Assembly: GCF_009183365.2 (NCBI RefSeq)
Contig: NZ_CP068230.1
Span: 1,076,001-1,140,000, forward strand
Source: Shewanella algae
Lineage (GTDB): Bacteria; Pseudomonadota; Gammaproteobacteria; Enterobacterales; Shewanellaceae
Direction: 5' to 3'
Length of the DNA: 64,000 nucleotides
The stretch's first letter is position 1. Every line of letters begins with the position of its first letter. The notes beneath the pieces were generated by a model. It was not told the origin of the DNA. It saw only the letters and a list, made by a program, of their open reading frames with translations, and did no database searches. Below, piece by piece: positions 40,919-49,779 of this stretch. Both the position numbers and the translations under genes were made by a program.

Positions 40919-42148
40919 ATGTTCTCAGGCACTTTCTCAAGCGCTTTCTCCAGCTCTCTCACTCGTGCTCTCTCTGGCGCTCTATCCGCTACCATGTTGA
41001 GTCGCTTAATTGGTGCGGTTTTGCTGCTGCTATTTTGCGGTTGCAGCAGTACACCGGTGCCAAGCAAGATGGCCCTTGGCAGCCTGTTTCAGGATAACCA
41101 ATTCAAAGAGGTTGGGAATATCCCCGAGCCCGCCGAGTTATTCGCCTTGCCTCCCGAGGCGGTGCAGTTGCTCAGAGGTGCCTATAGCCGCGGTGCACTC
41201 ATGTCCAATCAGGAGTTGGCCCACGAGTGGTTGGCTGACTATATCCATGCCGACAAGGGCGGCTTTCGCTATCAGGACAACTACACCCGCACCGCCGCCG
41301 AAACCTTTCACGACAGGGCCGGAAACTGCATGTCACTGGTGATCCTGACGGCGGCCATGGCGCAACAACTGGGGATAGAGGTTGAATTTCGTGATGTGGA
41401 AGTGCCCCCGGTCTGGGATCGCCAAGGCGCCTTTTATCTGGTCAATGGTCATATCAACCTCAAGTTATACCCGCCCAAGAATAATCATGTCTTCCATGTC
41501 ACCGAGCGTTCCATTCTGGTGGATTTCCTGCCCGAGCGTGCTGTGCGCAGCTATAAGGTCAATAAGATCAGCCAAGGTACTGTGGTCGCCATGTATTACA
41601 ACAATGCGGCGGCCGAGGCATTGATCAATGAGAATTGGGATCTCGCATACGGCTTGCTGAAAAAGAGCTTGCAACAGCAGAGTCTGTTTATTCCGGCGCT
41701 CAACAGCCTGGCGGTGCTCTATCGCGCCAGGGGCATGGAACAGATGGCCGAGCGGGTCTACCGCTATGCGTTGACGCTTGAGCCGGAAAACATGACTACC
41801 CTCTATAACCTGGCGGTCATGCTGAGCAGCCAGGATAGACTGGATGAATGGGCCGAAGTACACAAGGTACTGGAGCTTGCCCGGATCCGTAATCCTTATT
41901 ACTACTATGATATGGCGCAGCAAGCCTACATGGATCACCAATATGATGAGGCGCTGAGTTGGTATCGAAGAGCGATTGAGAAGGCGGATTATCGCCACGA
42001 GTTTTACTTTGGTTTGTCCAGAACCTATTGGGCAAAAGGGGACTCCGACCGAGCGAAGAGCAATCTGCAAAAGGCGTTGGCGCTGGCCGGTGACGGCGAG
42101 CAGAAAAAACGCTATCAGGCCAAGTTGCATGCGATGGAAGGGCATTGA
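40919..42148 (+). CDS. Transglutaminase-like and TPR lipoprotein
   Basis: This 409-aa predicted lipoprotein (LLLLFCGCSS) has a transglutaminase/cysteine-protease-like core. The candidate triad is Cys in DRAGNCMSLVILTA, His in NGHINLKL and Asp in ILVDFLPE. The C-terminal half has at least four TPR units (ALNSLAVLYRARGMEQMAERVYRYAL, DMAQQAYMDHQYDEALSWYRRAI). The first 25 residues before the hydrophobic segment are Ser/Ala/Thr-rich and unusually long for a lipoprotein signal. AGGAGG supports M1, while M22 (40982) would give a standard signal. The role is unknown. Confidence 0.8.
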   Translation: MFSGTFSSAFSSSLTRALSGALSATMLSRLIGAVLLLLFCGCSSTPVPSKMALGSLFQDNQFKEVGNIPEPAELFALPPEAVQLLRGAYSRGALMSNQELAHEWLADYIHADKGGFRYQDNYTRTAAETFHDRAGNCMSLVILTAAMAQQLGIEVEFRDVEVPPVWDRQGAFYLVNGHINLKLYPPKNNHVFHVTERSILVDFLPERAVRSYKVNKISQGTVVAMYYNNAAAEALINENWDLAYGLLKKSLQQQSLFIPALNSLAVLYRARGMEQMAERVYRYALTLEPENMTTLYNLAVMLSSQDRLDEWAEVHKVLELARIRNPYYYYDMAQQAYMDHQYDEALSWYRRAIEKADYRHEFYFGLSRTYWAKGDSDRAKSNLQKALALAGDGEQKKRYQAKLHAMEGH

Positions 42149-42213
42149 TTCAAAAGCTTGGCTGAAAGAGTGGGGTTATAAAGACGCAATTGGTTGCAGC
42201 CAAGCTGCAGAGT

Positions 42214-42252
42214 AAAAAGCCCGATGCTGACATCTGCATCGGGCTTTGTCGC
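42214..42252 (+). terminator. Terminator of the transglutaminase-TPR gene
   Basis: A 12-bp stem AAAGCCCGATGC/GCATCGGGCTTT (42216-42227 with 42236-42247) is followed by GTCGCTTTT. The A run upstream makes it bidirectional. Confidence 0.88.
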
Positions 42253-42290
42253 TTTTGGGCTATATGTTTCTCTCTGCCTGAAAGCTGGCC

Positions 42291-43580
42291 TTAAAGGGCT
42301 TCGAAACTCAGCGCCTTGTCGCGGTAACTCAAGCGCGCCATCTGCCCCATATCCTTGAGCTCAACTGCCCTGACACCATAGGGCGGCTTTAAGCCCGAAT
42401 TTTGGATTAGCTCAAGGTTTAGAGGCAACTGCAGACTGTTTTGCTCTTGTGTCAGCCAGGCCGCAGTCTCACTCTGCAGTATGGCGATTTCCCGCCCTTG
42501 GGAGTCCATCCCTGTCAGTATTGCCGACACCCCAAAACGACCACTTTGGGCCAGCTCCAGCGTAAAGTTGAGGGCGCTTGGCAGACCATTTTGCCAACCA
42601 ACTTTGATTTCGGGTGCCAGCCGCGCCGATGGATAGAACTGCTTGAAGGCGGTCTTGACGGTACGTCGTACCAAGGTGTTATCCACCTGTGTCTCAATAT
42701 CGACCACCAATTCACTGAAACCCGCATTGCTTGAGGGCATGGGCAGCTGCTCATTTTGCAGTCGCCAGCTGTTGCCACTTTGGCTGAGTTGCAGTGGGGT
42801 TTGCTCGCCGCTTGCTTGCTGCAGCCGGGCACTGGCCAAACGAGGTGAACCCATGGCCTTATCGTTCTCAAGCGCCAGCTCCAACTCGAGATGGGTGTTG
42901 GCCTCGAGTGATGATGGGGTGCTTAACTTGAGACGATAGGCAGAGCCTTTCTCTTTGACATTGACCAGATAGTTGTCAGTGGCGGTCAGCGCTGCGGCGA
43001 CCTGCAGGCGATAGAGACCGGGCTTGATATCTGAGTTCAGCAACAGGGCACTGGAGTCATCATCCATCCCGGCGCTGGCCAGAGACTCAGAGTCTACGGC
43101 GCGGCGGATAAGACGCTTGTTCTCAGTTTTGCCTGCGGCCGAACTGAGTTGAACTGCGTCCGGAGCAATGCTCTTGGGAGCAGTCGGGGCGCCGCTGCTT
43201 TTATCCCAGCGAGGAGCCAGACGGATAACGCTGCTGCCTTGGGTTAATGGCAGCTCTATGCCTTGGTTAAGCTCGGCGCCTGTAACCATCAACCAGTATT
43301 CATCACTGCTGGCACTGGCGGTTTTGTCCGGCAGCTGGGCTTGATACTCCCCTGACAGCGCCCTGACAAAGCTGACATCTTCCCTGGAGGTATTCAAGGG
43401 CGGCAATTGCCCTGTATCTAGCTCTTCTGAAGCCTTGATATCGCTTGCCTGGGGCGGCACCATGGCCAAGGTCAGGCTTTTGGGCTGCTGGGTTTGTTCT
43501 ACCTTGGTATCATCCTGGCAACCCGTGAGGCTCAGGAGTATCGCTGCCAGCAGCGGTGTCTTGCTGATATGCATCTTCAT
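42291..43580 (-). CDS. Lipoprotein partner of the lipase-like gene (DUF4785-like)
   Basis: This 429-aa lipoprotein (LLAAILLSLTGC) is composed mostly of beta-strand sequence. It resembles the DUF4785 family of Ig-like proteins, a tentative recall. A chaperone, inhibitor or surface partner of the secreted lipase-like protein encoded 10 bases upstream is possible but not shown. No catalytic motif was seen. Start ATG at 43578-43580; the second Met (43574) is an alternative. Confidence 0.65.
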   Translation of the reverse strand: MKMHISKTPLLAAILLSLTGCQDDTKVEQTQQPKSLTLAMVPPQASDIKASEELDTGQLPPLNTSREDVSFVRALSGEYQAQLPDKTASASSDEYWLMVTGAELNQGIELPLTQGSSVIRLAPRWDKSSGAPTAPKSIAPDAVQLSSAAGKTENKRLIRRAVDSESLASAGMDDDSSALLLNSDIKPGLYRLQVAAALTATDNYLVNVKEKGSAYRLKLSTPSSLEANTHLELELALENDKAMGSPRLASARLQQASGEQTPLQLSQSGNSWRLQNEQLPMPSSNAGFSELVVDIETQVDNTLVRRTVKTAFKQFYPSARLAPEIKVGWQNGLPSALNFTLELAQSGRFGVSAILTGMDSQGREIAILQSETAAWLTQEQNSLQLPLNLELIQNSGLKPPYGVRAVELKDMGQMARLSYRDKALSFEAL

Positions 43581-43590
43581 ACTTACGTCC

Positions 43591-44448
43591 TCAGATATGA
43601 TTGCGCAGAAGGGTGTCGAGATTAAAACAGGCCCGGCGGCTTTGATGGTGACTCAAAGGTTCTCTGTCACGGGTTTTCTGCTTATCGGTAAACCAGACAC
43701 TGCCGGCGGCACTCTGGGAGCTGCACTCAAGAAAACCGTCCGAGCAGTTATCCAGCCAGTTTTGGGTAGTCTCCAACCCGACCTGGTACTGATAGCCGCC
43801 GCAATAGCTGTCGCTGTCCCAAACTGCCGACTCCACGTCCGAGCCGACAACAGCTTCAAAAGGCTTACCCAGAGAAGGGCGCCCGGCTGTGCCGTACAGC
43901 CATTGACTGTTGTATTGTGCCATCCAACCCACTTGCTGCTGTTTGACGGCATCGCTGTCGTAACCGAGCAGCCAGCCGAGACTGGTTTCAAACACATTGC
44001 CTTGAGTGACGGCATCGGCCAGTGGTGTACCTGCACTGGAAGGAGCCAGCGCTATCACTCGGCTGATGCTGTTGATCACTGCTGGATAACGTCCATCCCA
44101 GGTGGGATTGGACAAGACCCAGCGCACTATGTTGCCGCCATTGGAGTGGGTGATGAGGATCAGTTGATCCAGATTGCGGGCGTTGATAAAGCTCTGCAGC
44201 TGATCGACCAGACAGCCGGCAGCGGCCTCATCCCACATATATTGCTCGAAGTCACAGTTGATAACCTGATAGTTACTCGGGGTGCTGATACCTTGACGAA
44301 CTGAATCGACAAACTCGCGGGTCCAGTAATCGTTCAGGGCATCGGTTTGTTTTCCTGTTCCATGGACAAAGGCGACGCCGGTGGCGCCATGACTCAGGGA
44401 GCAGACACTACAAAGACCCAACATCATAAGGGTGGTGGATATTTTCAT
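43591..44448 (-). CDS. Secreted alpha/beta-hydrolase (lipase/esterase-like)
   Basis: This 285-aa exported protein (signal ending LSHGA) has alpha/beta-hydrolase features: VAFVHGTGKQT (oxyanion region), and a nucleophile elbow LILITHSNGGN, which reads H-S-N-G in place of the strict GxSxG. Several cysteines suggest extracellular disulfides. A cysteine-flanked C-terminal region follows without a clear catalytic His assignment. The downstream lipoprotein gene is 10 bases away, so the pair forms an operon. Confidence 0.75.
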   Translation of the reverse strand: MKISTTLMMLGLCSVCSLSHGATGVAFVHGTGKQTDALNDYWTREFVDSVRQGISTPSNYQVINCDFEQYMWDEAAAGCLVDQLQSFINARNLDQLILITHSNGGNIVRWVLSNPTWDGRYPAVINSISRVIALAPSSAGTPLADAVTQGNVFETSLGWLLGYDSDAVKQQQVGWMAQYNSQWLYGTAGRPSLGKPFEAVVGSDVESAVWDSDSYCGGYQYQVGLETTQNWLDNCSDGFLECSSQSAAGSVWFTDKQKTRDREPLSHHQSRRACFNLDTLLRNHI

Positions 44449-44611
44449 GTCGCATTTCTCTTGTTGATTGTCATTATTTTGTTGAACGGATAAGTATGTC
44501 TATCCGCTAATTAAGCTAACTTCGATATGTTAAGGCGGCAAGACTTTATGCGGAATATTTGATTGTCTGAAGAGGGTTTAATGTGGGATTGTGTTTGAAT
44601 TTCAGTTTTGA

Positions 44612-44646
44612 CTTTATTTATCTGCTGCTTTTTCAGATAAATAAAG
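44612..44646. promoter_or_regulatory. Perfect 13-bp AT-rich inverted repeat
   Basis: CTTTATTTATCTG (44612-44624) and CAGATAAATAAAG (44634-44646) are perfect complements with a 9-base loop. It lies between the lipase-like start and the stop codon of the next gene, in a 230-base gap. There is no T run on the minus side, so it looks more like an operator or weak terminator. Confidence 0.5.
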
Positions 44647-44678
44647 CCTTATGGAAAACTACACGGGTTTGAATATTG

Positions 44679-45422
44679 TCAGTCATCAAACTGTGGTGGT
44701 TCGGCCAGAATACGCTCGGCAACTCCCTGCGCATAAAGCCACTCGATACCGGCGGTTATTTCGGCGGCTATCTCAGGATCCCGGCAAGCCAGAAAGCGTG
44801 GGGCCTCTTCGAACAGCGATACTTCCCTTACAGGAGGAAGTGAGTCCTTTTTCTCAGCAAGTTTTTGATAGTTATAGGCAAAAATTCGCCTTTCCAACAC
44901 TATGGCCTCAACTCTATTACCCAGCAACATAGCCACCTGATTACTCTGATTGGCAATTTCACTGTAATCCGGATTCAGGCGGGCCATCTTGGCAAATTCC
45001 GCTCCCAGGTAATGGCTGGCATTTTGAAAGGCCGCCAGGCGCATATGGGCGAGATCGGATACTTGCTCAATGATTCTCTGGTTATCGGCGAGCAGAAAGA
45101 TGCTGTTTTGGTAACTGAGCAGGCTCGGGGTGTAGTGCATCCCTTTGAGTCCGGGTGGCGCATTGATAAGGCAATCGACCTGGCCGGCCAACAACAGCCG
45201 CAAGGCGCGTTTGGGGGGCGTAAAAGCGATATCTCCCAAGGTGAGTTGCCTGTGTTGCAAGGCCTGTTTCAGTAACTGGTATTGGATGCCGTTGTGGCGG
45301 TCTTCGGTAAAAAAAGGCGCGATGGAGAAACTGGTGGAAAAGGTCACTGACCGATTGGCCTGCAACTTGGCTTGGGCAAGAGGCATCAGCAAGAGTACAG
45401 ATAACAGACAGAGTCGGATCAC
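44679..45422 (-). CDS. Periplasmic solute-binding-like protein (SBP family 3 type)
   Basis: This 247-aa exported protein (signal ending PLAQA) has a bacterial extracellular solute-binding fold: PFFTEDRHNGIQYQLLKQAL, RALRLLLAGQVDCLINAPP. Such orphan proteins without transporter genes are common in Shewanella and Vibrio. The ligand is unknown, and no ABC genes or sensor kinase adjoin. It is divergent from aroG. Confidence 0.72.
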   Translation of the reverse strand: MIRLCLLSVLLLMPLAQAKLQANRSVTFSTSFSIAPFFTEDRHNGIQYQLLKQALQHRQLTLGDIAFTPPKRALRLLLAGQVDCLINAPPGLKGMHYTPSLLSYQNSIFLLADNQRIIEQVSDLAHMRLAAFQNASHYLGAEFAKMARLNPDYSEIANQSNQVAMLLGNRVEAIVLERRIFAYNYQKLAEKKDSLPPVREVSLFEEAPRFLACRDPEIAAEITAGIEWLYAQGVAERILAEPPQFDD

Positions 45423-45713
45423 AGTTGGCCTTGGGTTACTGGGTATCAGGTGTAATTATAATTCGGTTCCTGGGGCCTATAGGCTGTTTGCCCGTTTTAC
45501 TGCCCATTGGTTGCTGAACATCTCTTTCGTTTGCAATATCACACTTAAAGAATTTTTTATTAAATCATAAGATTGCCATACAAAAAACAATAAAAGGGCA
45601 GATTTGCCTGTAAACCCATATAAGTCAATTGCATTGGTTGAATATAACGGATAGATTGAAACTGTTATCCAAAACAAGAGATTCTTATCAATAGCCGGAG
45701 TAGTGTGACATTT

Positions 45714-46769
45714 ATGTATTACCAGAATGATGATGTACGGATTAATGAAGTTAAAGAGTTACTGCCACCGATAGCCATTCTGGAACGATTTCCGGCAACC
45801 GAGCGCGCTTCCTCAACTGTCTTTAAGGCCAGGGAAAATATTCACAGAATTCTTCAGGGACAGGATGATCGCCTGCTGGTGGTGATAGGGCCATGCTCTA
45901 TTCACGACCCTGAAGCGGCGTTGGAGTATGGTGCGCGTCTGGCCAAGCTCAGAACGGCCTATCAGGATCAACTGGAAGTGGTGATGCGGGTTTATTTTGA
46001 AAAACCCAGAACGACAGTGGGCTGGAAGGGGCTGATTAACGATCCCTACATGGATAACAGCTTCAAGCTCAACGACGGCCTGAGATCTGCCCGCAAACTA
46101 CTGCTCGAATTGAATGACAGCCAGGTGCCAACCGCGGGTGAGTTTCTCGATATGATTACCCCGCAGTATATGGCCGACCTCATGTGTTGGGGCGCTATTG
46201 GAGCCCGTACCACAGAGTCCCAGGTTCATCGGGAGTTGGCATCGGGCCTCTCTTGCCCTGTGGGATTCAAAAACGGTACAGATGGCACCATCAAGGTGGC
46301 GATAGATGCCATTGGGGCCGCCAGTGCGCCACACCATTTCCTGTCTGTGACCAAGTTTGGCCATTCGGCGATTGTGTCAACCAAGGGGAATGATGACTGC
46401 CATATCATTCTGCGCGGTGGACGCGAGCCCAACTACAGCTCGGCCCATGTGGCCCAGATATGTTCTCAGCTTGAGAGTGCCGGCCTGAAACCCAAGGTGA
46501 TGATTGATTTCAGCCATGCCAACTCCAGTAAGGACTTCCGGCGTCAGATGTTGGTAGCTGAAGATGTCTGCGGCCAGATTGCCGCCAAACAGCAGGCAAT
46601 TTTTGGGGTGATGGTGGAGAGTCATCTGGTGGAAGGACGTCAGGATCTCAAACCCGGACAGCCTCTTTGTTATGGCCAGAGCATTACCGATGCCTGCATT
46701 GGTTGGGATGATACAGAGAGGCTGCTGTCAATGCTCAACGACAGCGTGCTTAAACGCCGTCAGGGTTGA
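45714..46769 (+). CDS. aroG: 3-deoxy-7-phosphoheptulonate synthase (AroG type)
   Basis: This enzyme condenses phosphoenolpyruvate and erythrose-4-phosphate in the first step of the shikimate pathway. The 351-aa protein is closely similar to E. coli AroG: YYQNDDVRINEVKELLPP, IGPCSIHDP, the KPRTTVGWKGLINDP loop, GAIGARTTESQVHRELASG and DFSHANSSK. Inhibition by phenylalanine is probable from that similarity. I start at ATG 45714 by homology; a GTG at 45705 has GGAG four bases upstream and could add MTF. Confidence 0.93.
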   Translation: MYYQNDDVRINEVKELLPPIAILERFPATERASSTVFKARENIHRILQGQDDRLLVVIGPCSIHDPEAALEYGARLAKLRTAYQDQLEVVMRVYFEKPRTTVGWKGLINDPYMDNSFKLNDGLRSARKLLLELNDSQVPTAGEFLDMITPQYMADLMCWGAIGARTTESQVHRELASGLSCPVGFKNGTDGTIKVAIDAIGAASAPHHFLSVTKFGHSAIVSTKGNDDCHIILRGGREPNYSSAHVAQICSQLESAGLKPKVMIDFSHANSSKDFRRQMLVAEDVCGQIAAKQQAIFGVMVESHLVEGRQDLKPGQPLCYGQSITDACIGWDDTERLLSMLNDSVLKRRQG

Positions 46770-46787
46770 ATGTTTCTACTACATAGA

Positions 46788-46816
46788 TAAAGGCGCCATC
46801 GGCGCCTTTATTTTTG
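46788..46816 (+). terminator. Terminator of aroG
   Basis: A 10-bp stem TAAAGGCGCC/GGCGCCTTTA (46788-46797 with 46801-46810) is followed by TTTTT. Confidence 0.95.
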
Positions 46817-46981
46817 GGCTTGCTGTGCCAAATATTCGTTGGCTTTGGCCAGACTGCCAAAGGAAGCTATCAGGTTGTTACGGCCTTTTTCCTGGATCTC
46901 GGGGTTGCCTGATTCGATCATCATCCATACCCAGGTTTGGATCAGCGGCAGGGGCGGGTATTGAACTTTTGAATCCAACAT
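46808..46981 (-). CDS. Small conserved-type protein of unknown function
   Basis: This 57-aa protein (MLDSKVQYPPLP..., ending AKANEYLAQQAQK) has no signal or membrane segment. The ATG at 46979-46981 has AAGGAA five bases upstream; the longer 92-codon frame is not supported. Its stop codon lies inside the aroG terminator hairpin, so the genes are tightly convergent. Confidence 0.65.
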   Translation of the reverse strand: MLDSKVQYPPLPLIQTWVWMMIESGNPEIQEKGRNNLIASFGSLAKANEYLAQQAQK

Positions 46982-47300
46982 AAGATTTCCTTCAAAATAT
47001 ACGGTAAAAATCGGTGCGGGCCGGTTTGTTTGACATTTTTTGAACACTTGTTGCTGCCCGCACTCAATAGCTGGAAAGAGTACCAAATTCTTTTTTCATG
47101 CATAACCATCTTTCGCTTCTTTGAGGTGATTTTGGCGATAAAAATTCCGTTACTAGTCATTTAGTCTAGGTCTAATGTTATTTTTGTCATTCTAAAGTGC
47201 TAGTTGCTGTGATTATTTCCGAGTGGGCAGCCAAACAGATCGCAGACTTGAGTCCTGGTCACTGCTACACTCGAGTCACTCTTTTCCCCTGGCAAGATGT
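46982..47300. other. Intergenic region between divergent genes, no gene seen
   Basis: This 319-base gap separates the 57-aa protein from the ABC exporter. It is AT-rich in the middle (47080-47190) and must hold both promoters; a TATATT near 46998 reading left is one candidate -10. No RNA gene or further coding frame was recognised. Confidence 0.4.
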
Positions 47301-49106
47301 ATGCGTCCAACTCTCTACTTTGAAGGTCCCGTCGATAAGCTCAACTGGCAAGTGCTCAAACTTCTCTGGCCCTATCTGCTGGAATACAAGGGCCGGATTA
47401 TCCTGGCGCTGTCGTGTCTTGTTGTGGGAAAGCTCGCCAGTGTCGGCTTGCCTTTCCTGCTGAAGCATTTGGTAGATGGCCTTGGCGGCGAACAAACGGC
47501 GCAGCTGTTGGCCGTGCCCTTGGCGCTGGTTTTGGCTTATGGCGGCTTGAGATTGGTTAATGCACTCACGGGAGAGATCAGGGATACCCTCTTTGGCAGG
47601 GTAACAGAGAGAGCGATACGGCGCCTGGGGTTGCAGGTATTTGAACATATGCACCGGCTGGATCTTGGGTTTCATCTCGACAGACGCACCGGCGGATTAT
47701 CGAGGGACATAGAGCGCGGCACCAGCGGCATCAGTTTTCTGATGCGCTTTATGGTGTTCAACATAGTACCTACCCTGCTGGAAATCCTGATGGTGGTGGC
47801 CATTTTGCTGTGGAATTACGGCATCTGGTTTGCGCTGATTACCTTCTGCTCCGTGTTGGCCTATGGCATGTTCTCTGTGATAGCCACCGAGTGGCGCACC
47901 GCCTATGTACGTGAGGCGGCAAAGGCCGACTCTGTATCCAATACCCGTGCTATCGACAGTTTGCTTAACTATGAAACCGTCAAGTACTTCAATAATGAAG
48001 CCTATGAGGCGAATGAGTATGACAAGGCTTTGGCGGATTGGGAGGTGGCCAAACGCAAGAATCGCTTGTCGCTGTTTGCTCTCAATGCCGGTCAGGCCAC
48101 CATTATTGCTGTTGCCATGACCTTGATGCTGGGGCTCGCGGCTTTTGAAGTGACCCGGGGACAGATGACAGTGGGTGATTTTGTGTTGATCAACGCCTTT
48201 ATGATGCAACTCTTTATGCCGCTCAACTTCCTGGGTTTTGTGTATCGTGAGATTCGTGGAGCCTTGGCCAATATTGAAAGGATGTTCTCGCTGCTGGATA
48301 AGACTCCGCTGGTAAAAGATAACCCAGTGGCCAAGGATATCGTGCCGACAGAGGGCCGAGTCAGTTTTGAGTCGGTTGGCTTTGGCTATGGTGACAGGGA
48401 GATACTCAAGGGCGTGAGTTTTGAGATAGAACCCGGGCAGAAGGTGGCTGTAGTGGGTGAAAGCGGCGCCGGTAAATCGACGTTGGTACGCTTGCTGTTC
48501 CGTTTTTACGATGTCAGCCAAGGGGCGATTCGGGTCGATGGTATAGATATTCGCGACATGACCCAAGATGCACTGCGCCGGGCCATCGCCATAGTGCCTC
48601 AGGATACAGTGCTGTTTAACGATACTCTGTTTGAAAACATTCGCTATGGCCGCCCCGATGCTTCTGACGCCGAGATTTGGCAGGCGATAGAGTTGGCCCA
48701 TCTGAAGCAGTTTGTTGAGACATTACCACAGCAGGCTCAGACCAAGGTGGGTGAGAGAGGTATGAAACTCTCCGGCGGTGAAAAGCAGCGTGTGGCTATT
48801 GCCAGGGCGATATTGAAGCGCTCGCCGATACTGATCTTCGATGAAGCCACCTCGTCACTGGACAGCCGCTCCGAGAGGGCTATTCTCAAGGCGCTTGATG
48901 AAGTTGCCAAGGGCCATACCAGTCTGGTGATTGCCCACAGGCTGTCGACTGTGGTGGAGGCCGATAAAATCTTAGTGTTGCACCAAGGTCGGTTGGTTGA
49001 GTCCGGCACCCACGACCACCTGTTGGCCGCCGATGGATATTATGCTCGTTTGTGGCGGATCCAGCACACAAAACAGGCAGATGAGTCGGTGCAAGTTCAG
49101 CATTGA
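47301..49106 (+). CDS. Atm1/HMT-type ABC exporter (permease-ATPase fusion)
   Basis: This 601-aa half-transporter has six membrane segments in its N-terminal half and a C-terminal ATPase with Walker A GESGAGKST, signature LSGGEKQR and Walker B ILIFDEATSSLD. The membrane part resembles Atm1/ABCB7 rather than MsbA (VFEHMHRLDLGFHLDRRTGGLSRDIERG, NYETVKYFNNEAYE). A glutathione-linked or metal-stress substrate is likely, by family. The start chosen is ATG 47301; a GTG at 47223 would add an atypical leader. Confidence 0.9.
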   Translation: MRPTLYFEGPVDKLNWQVLKLLWPYLLEYKGRIILALSCLVVGKLASVGLPFLLKHLVDGLGGEQTAQLLAVPLALVLAYGGLRLVNALTGEIRDTLFGRVTERAIRRLGLQVFEHMHRLDLGFHLDRRTGGLSRDIERGTSGISFLMRFMVFNIVPTLLEILMVVAILLWNYGIWFALITFCSVLAYGMFSVIATEWRTAYVREAAKADSVSNTRAIDSLLNYETVKYFNNEAYEANEYDKALADWEVAKRKNRLSLFALNAGQATIIAVAMTLMLGLAAFEVTRGQMTVGDFVLINAFMMQLFMPLNFLGFVYREIRGALANIERMFSLLDKTPLVKDNPVAKDIVPTEGRVSFESVGFGYGDREILKGVSFEIEPGQKVAVVGESGAGKSTLVRLLFRFYDVSQGAIRVDGIDIRDMTQDALRRAIAIVPQDTVLFNDTLFENIRYGRPDASDAEIWQAIELAHLKQFVETLPQQAQTKVGERGMKLSGGEKQRVAIARAILKRSPILIFDEATSSLDSRSERAILKALDEVAKGHTSLVIAHRLSTVVEADKILVLHQGRLVESGTHDHLLAADGYYARLWRIQHTKQADESVQVQH

Positions 49107-49166
49107 TTCAGGCTGGCTGCCGCATACTTGATACTCCGAAGTAGCGTCAGCCTGGGGGCAGCACAG

Positions 49167-49436
49167 ATGGAAAACATTGTATTGCAGGTCAATATCGAAG
49201 GAATGCAGGACAAAGTCCGTACAGACTGGAACAGTTTGGCAGATAATCTGAAAAAGCGGGGTATGGACGAAGTTGCCCTCAATCAACTGCATACTGAGTT
49301 ACGTGCCGGACTGAGAGTTTCCACCCGCGGCCTGACTCTGTCTATGGTATCTGCGGAAACCTTTAATGCGGCGTTGGAAGGGATTATCAGTGAGTCAAGA
49401 AAGCAGGCTCAGTCGCAAGGGGTTTTGCGCAGCTGA
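49167..49436 (+). CDS. Small protein of unknown function
   Basis: This 89-aa soluble protein (MENIVLQVNIEGMQDKV...) has no known domain. It is possibly helical in its C-terminal half (SAETFNAALEGIISESRKQAQS). ATG 49167 follows a GGGGG about nine bases upstream. It is convergent with the next gene. Confidence 0.6.
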   Translation: MENIVLQVNIEGMQDKVRTDWNSLADNLKKRGMDEVALNQLHTELRAGLRVSTRGLTLSMVSAETFNAALEGIISESRKQAQSQGVLRS

Positions 49437-49449
49437 GCCTGAGTTGATC

Positions 49450-49668
49450 CTATTTCTTGGTTTGGTTGCGGTCGGCTTGCCAGCCGTCGCACAGTAGGTT
49501 GAAACCATTTTTCGCTTCGTTTACCGGCGTCAGTTCAGTTATTTTACCGCCGCGATAACAGAGCATCTCTCCCTCAATCTCAATCAAACGGCTGCAATTC
49601 TTGCAGCTGAGCGATGCAGTTTTGCTCGTTTCCGGCTTGGGGACCTGACTGACAAATGTCATTTTCAC
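49450..49668 (-). CDS. Small zinc-ribbon-like protein
   Basis: This 72-aa protein has four cysteines in a ribbon-like arrangement (SCKNC, MLCYRGG, LLCDGW) that could bind zinc. The start is probably the GTG at 49666-49668 with AGAGG eight bases upstream; ATG 49662 is a close alternative. The function is unknown. Confidence 0.6.
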   Translation of the reverse strand: MKMTFVSQVPKPETSKTASLSCKNCSRLIEIEGEMLCYRGGKITELTPVNEAKNGFNLLCDGWQADRNQTKK

Positions 49669-49779
49669 TTCAAAATCCTCTGGAAGTGGCAAGTCTTGAC
49701 TAGGAGTAAGATCTTACCACTTTTGTGACATAACGCACAATCTACCCACTATTATACTTTAGTGACAGCTAAATTATCT

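Noticed and set aside
45609..45628. TyrR box before aroG
   Set aside because: Only one half (TGTAAA) fits; the second half does not match TTTACA.
47697..48701. 334-codon minus-strand frame
   Set aside because: Antisense to the ABC exporter.
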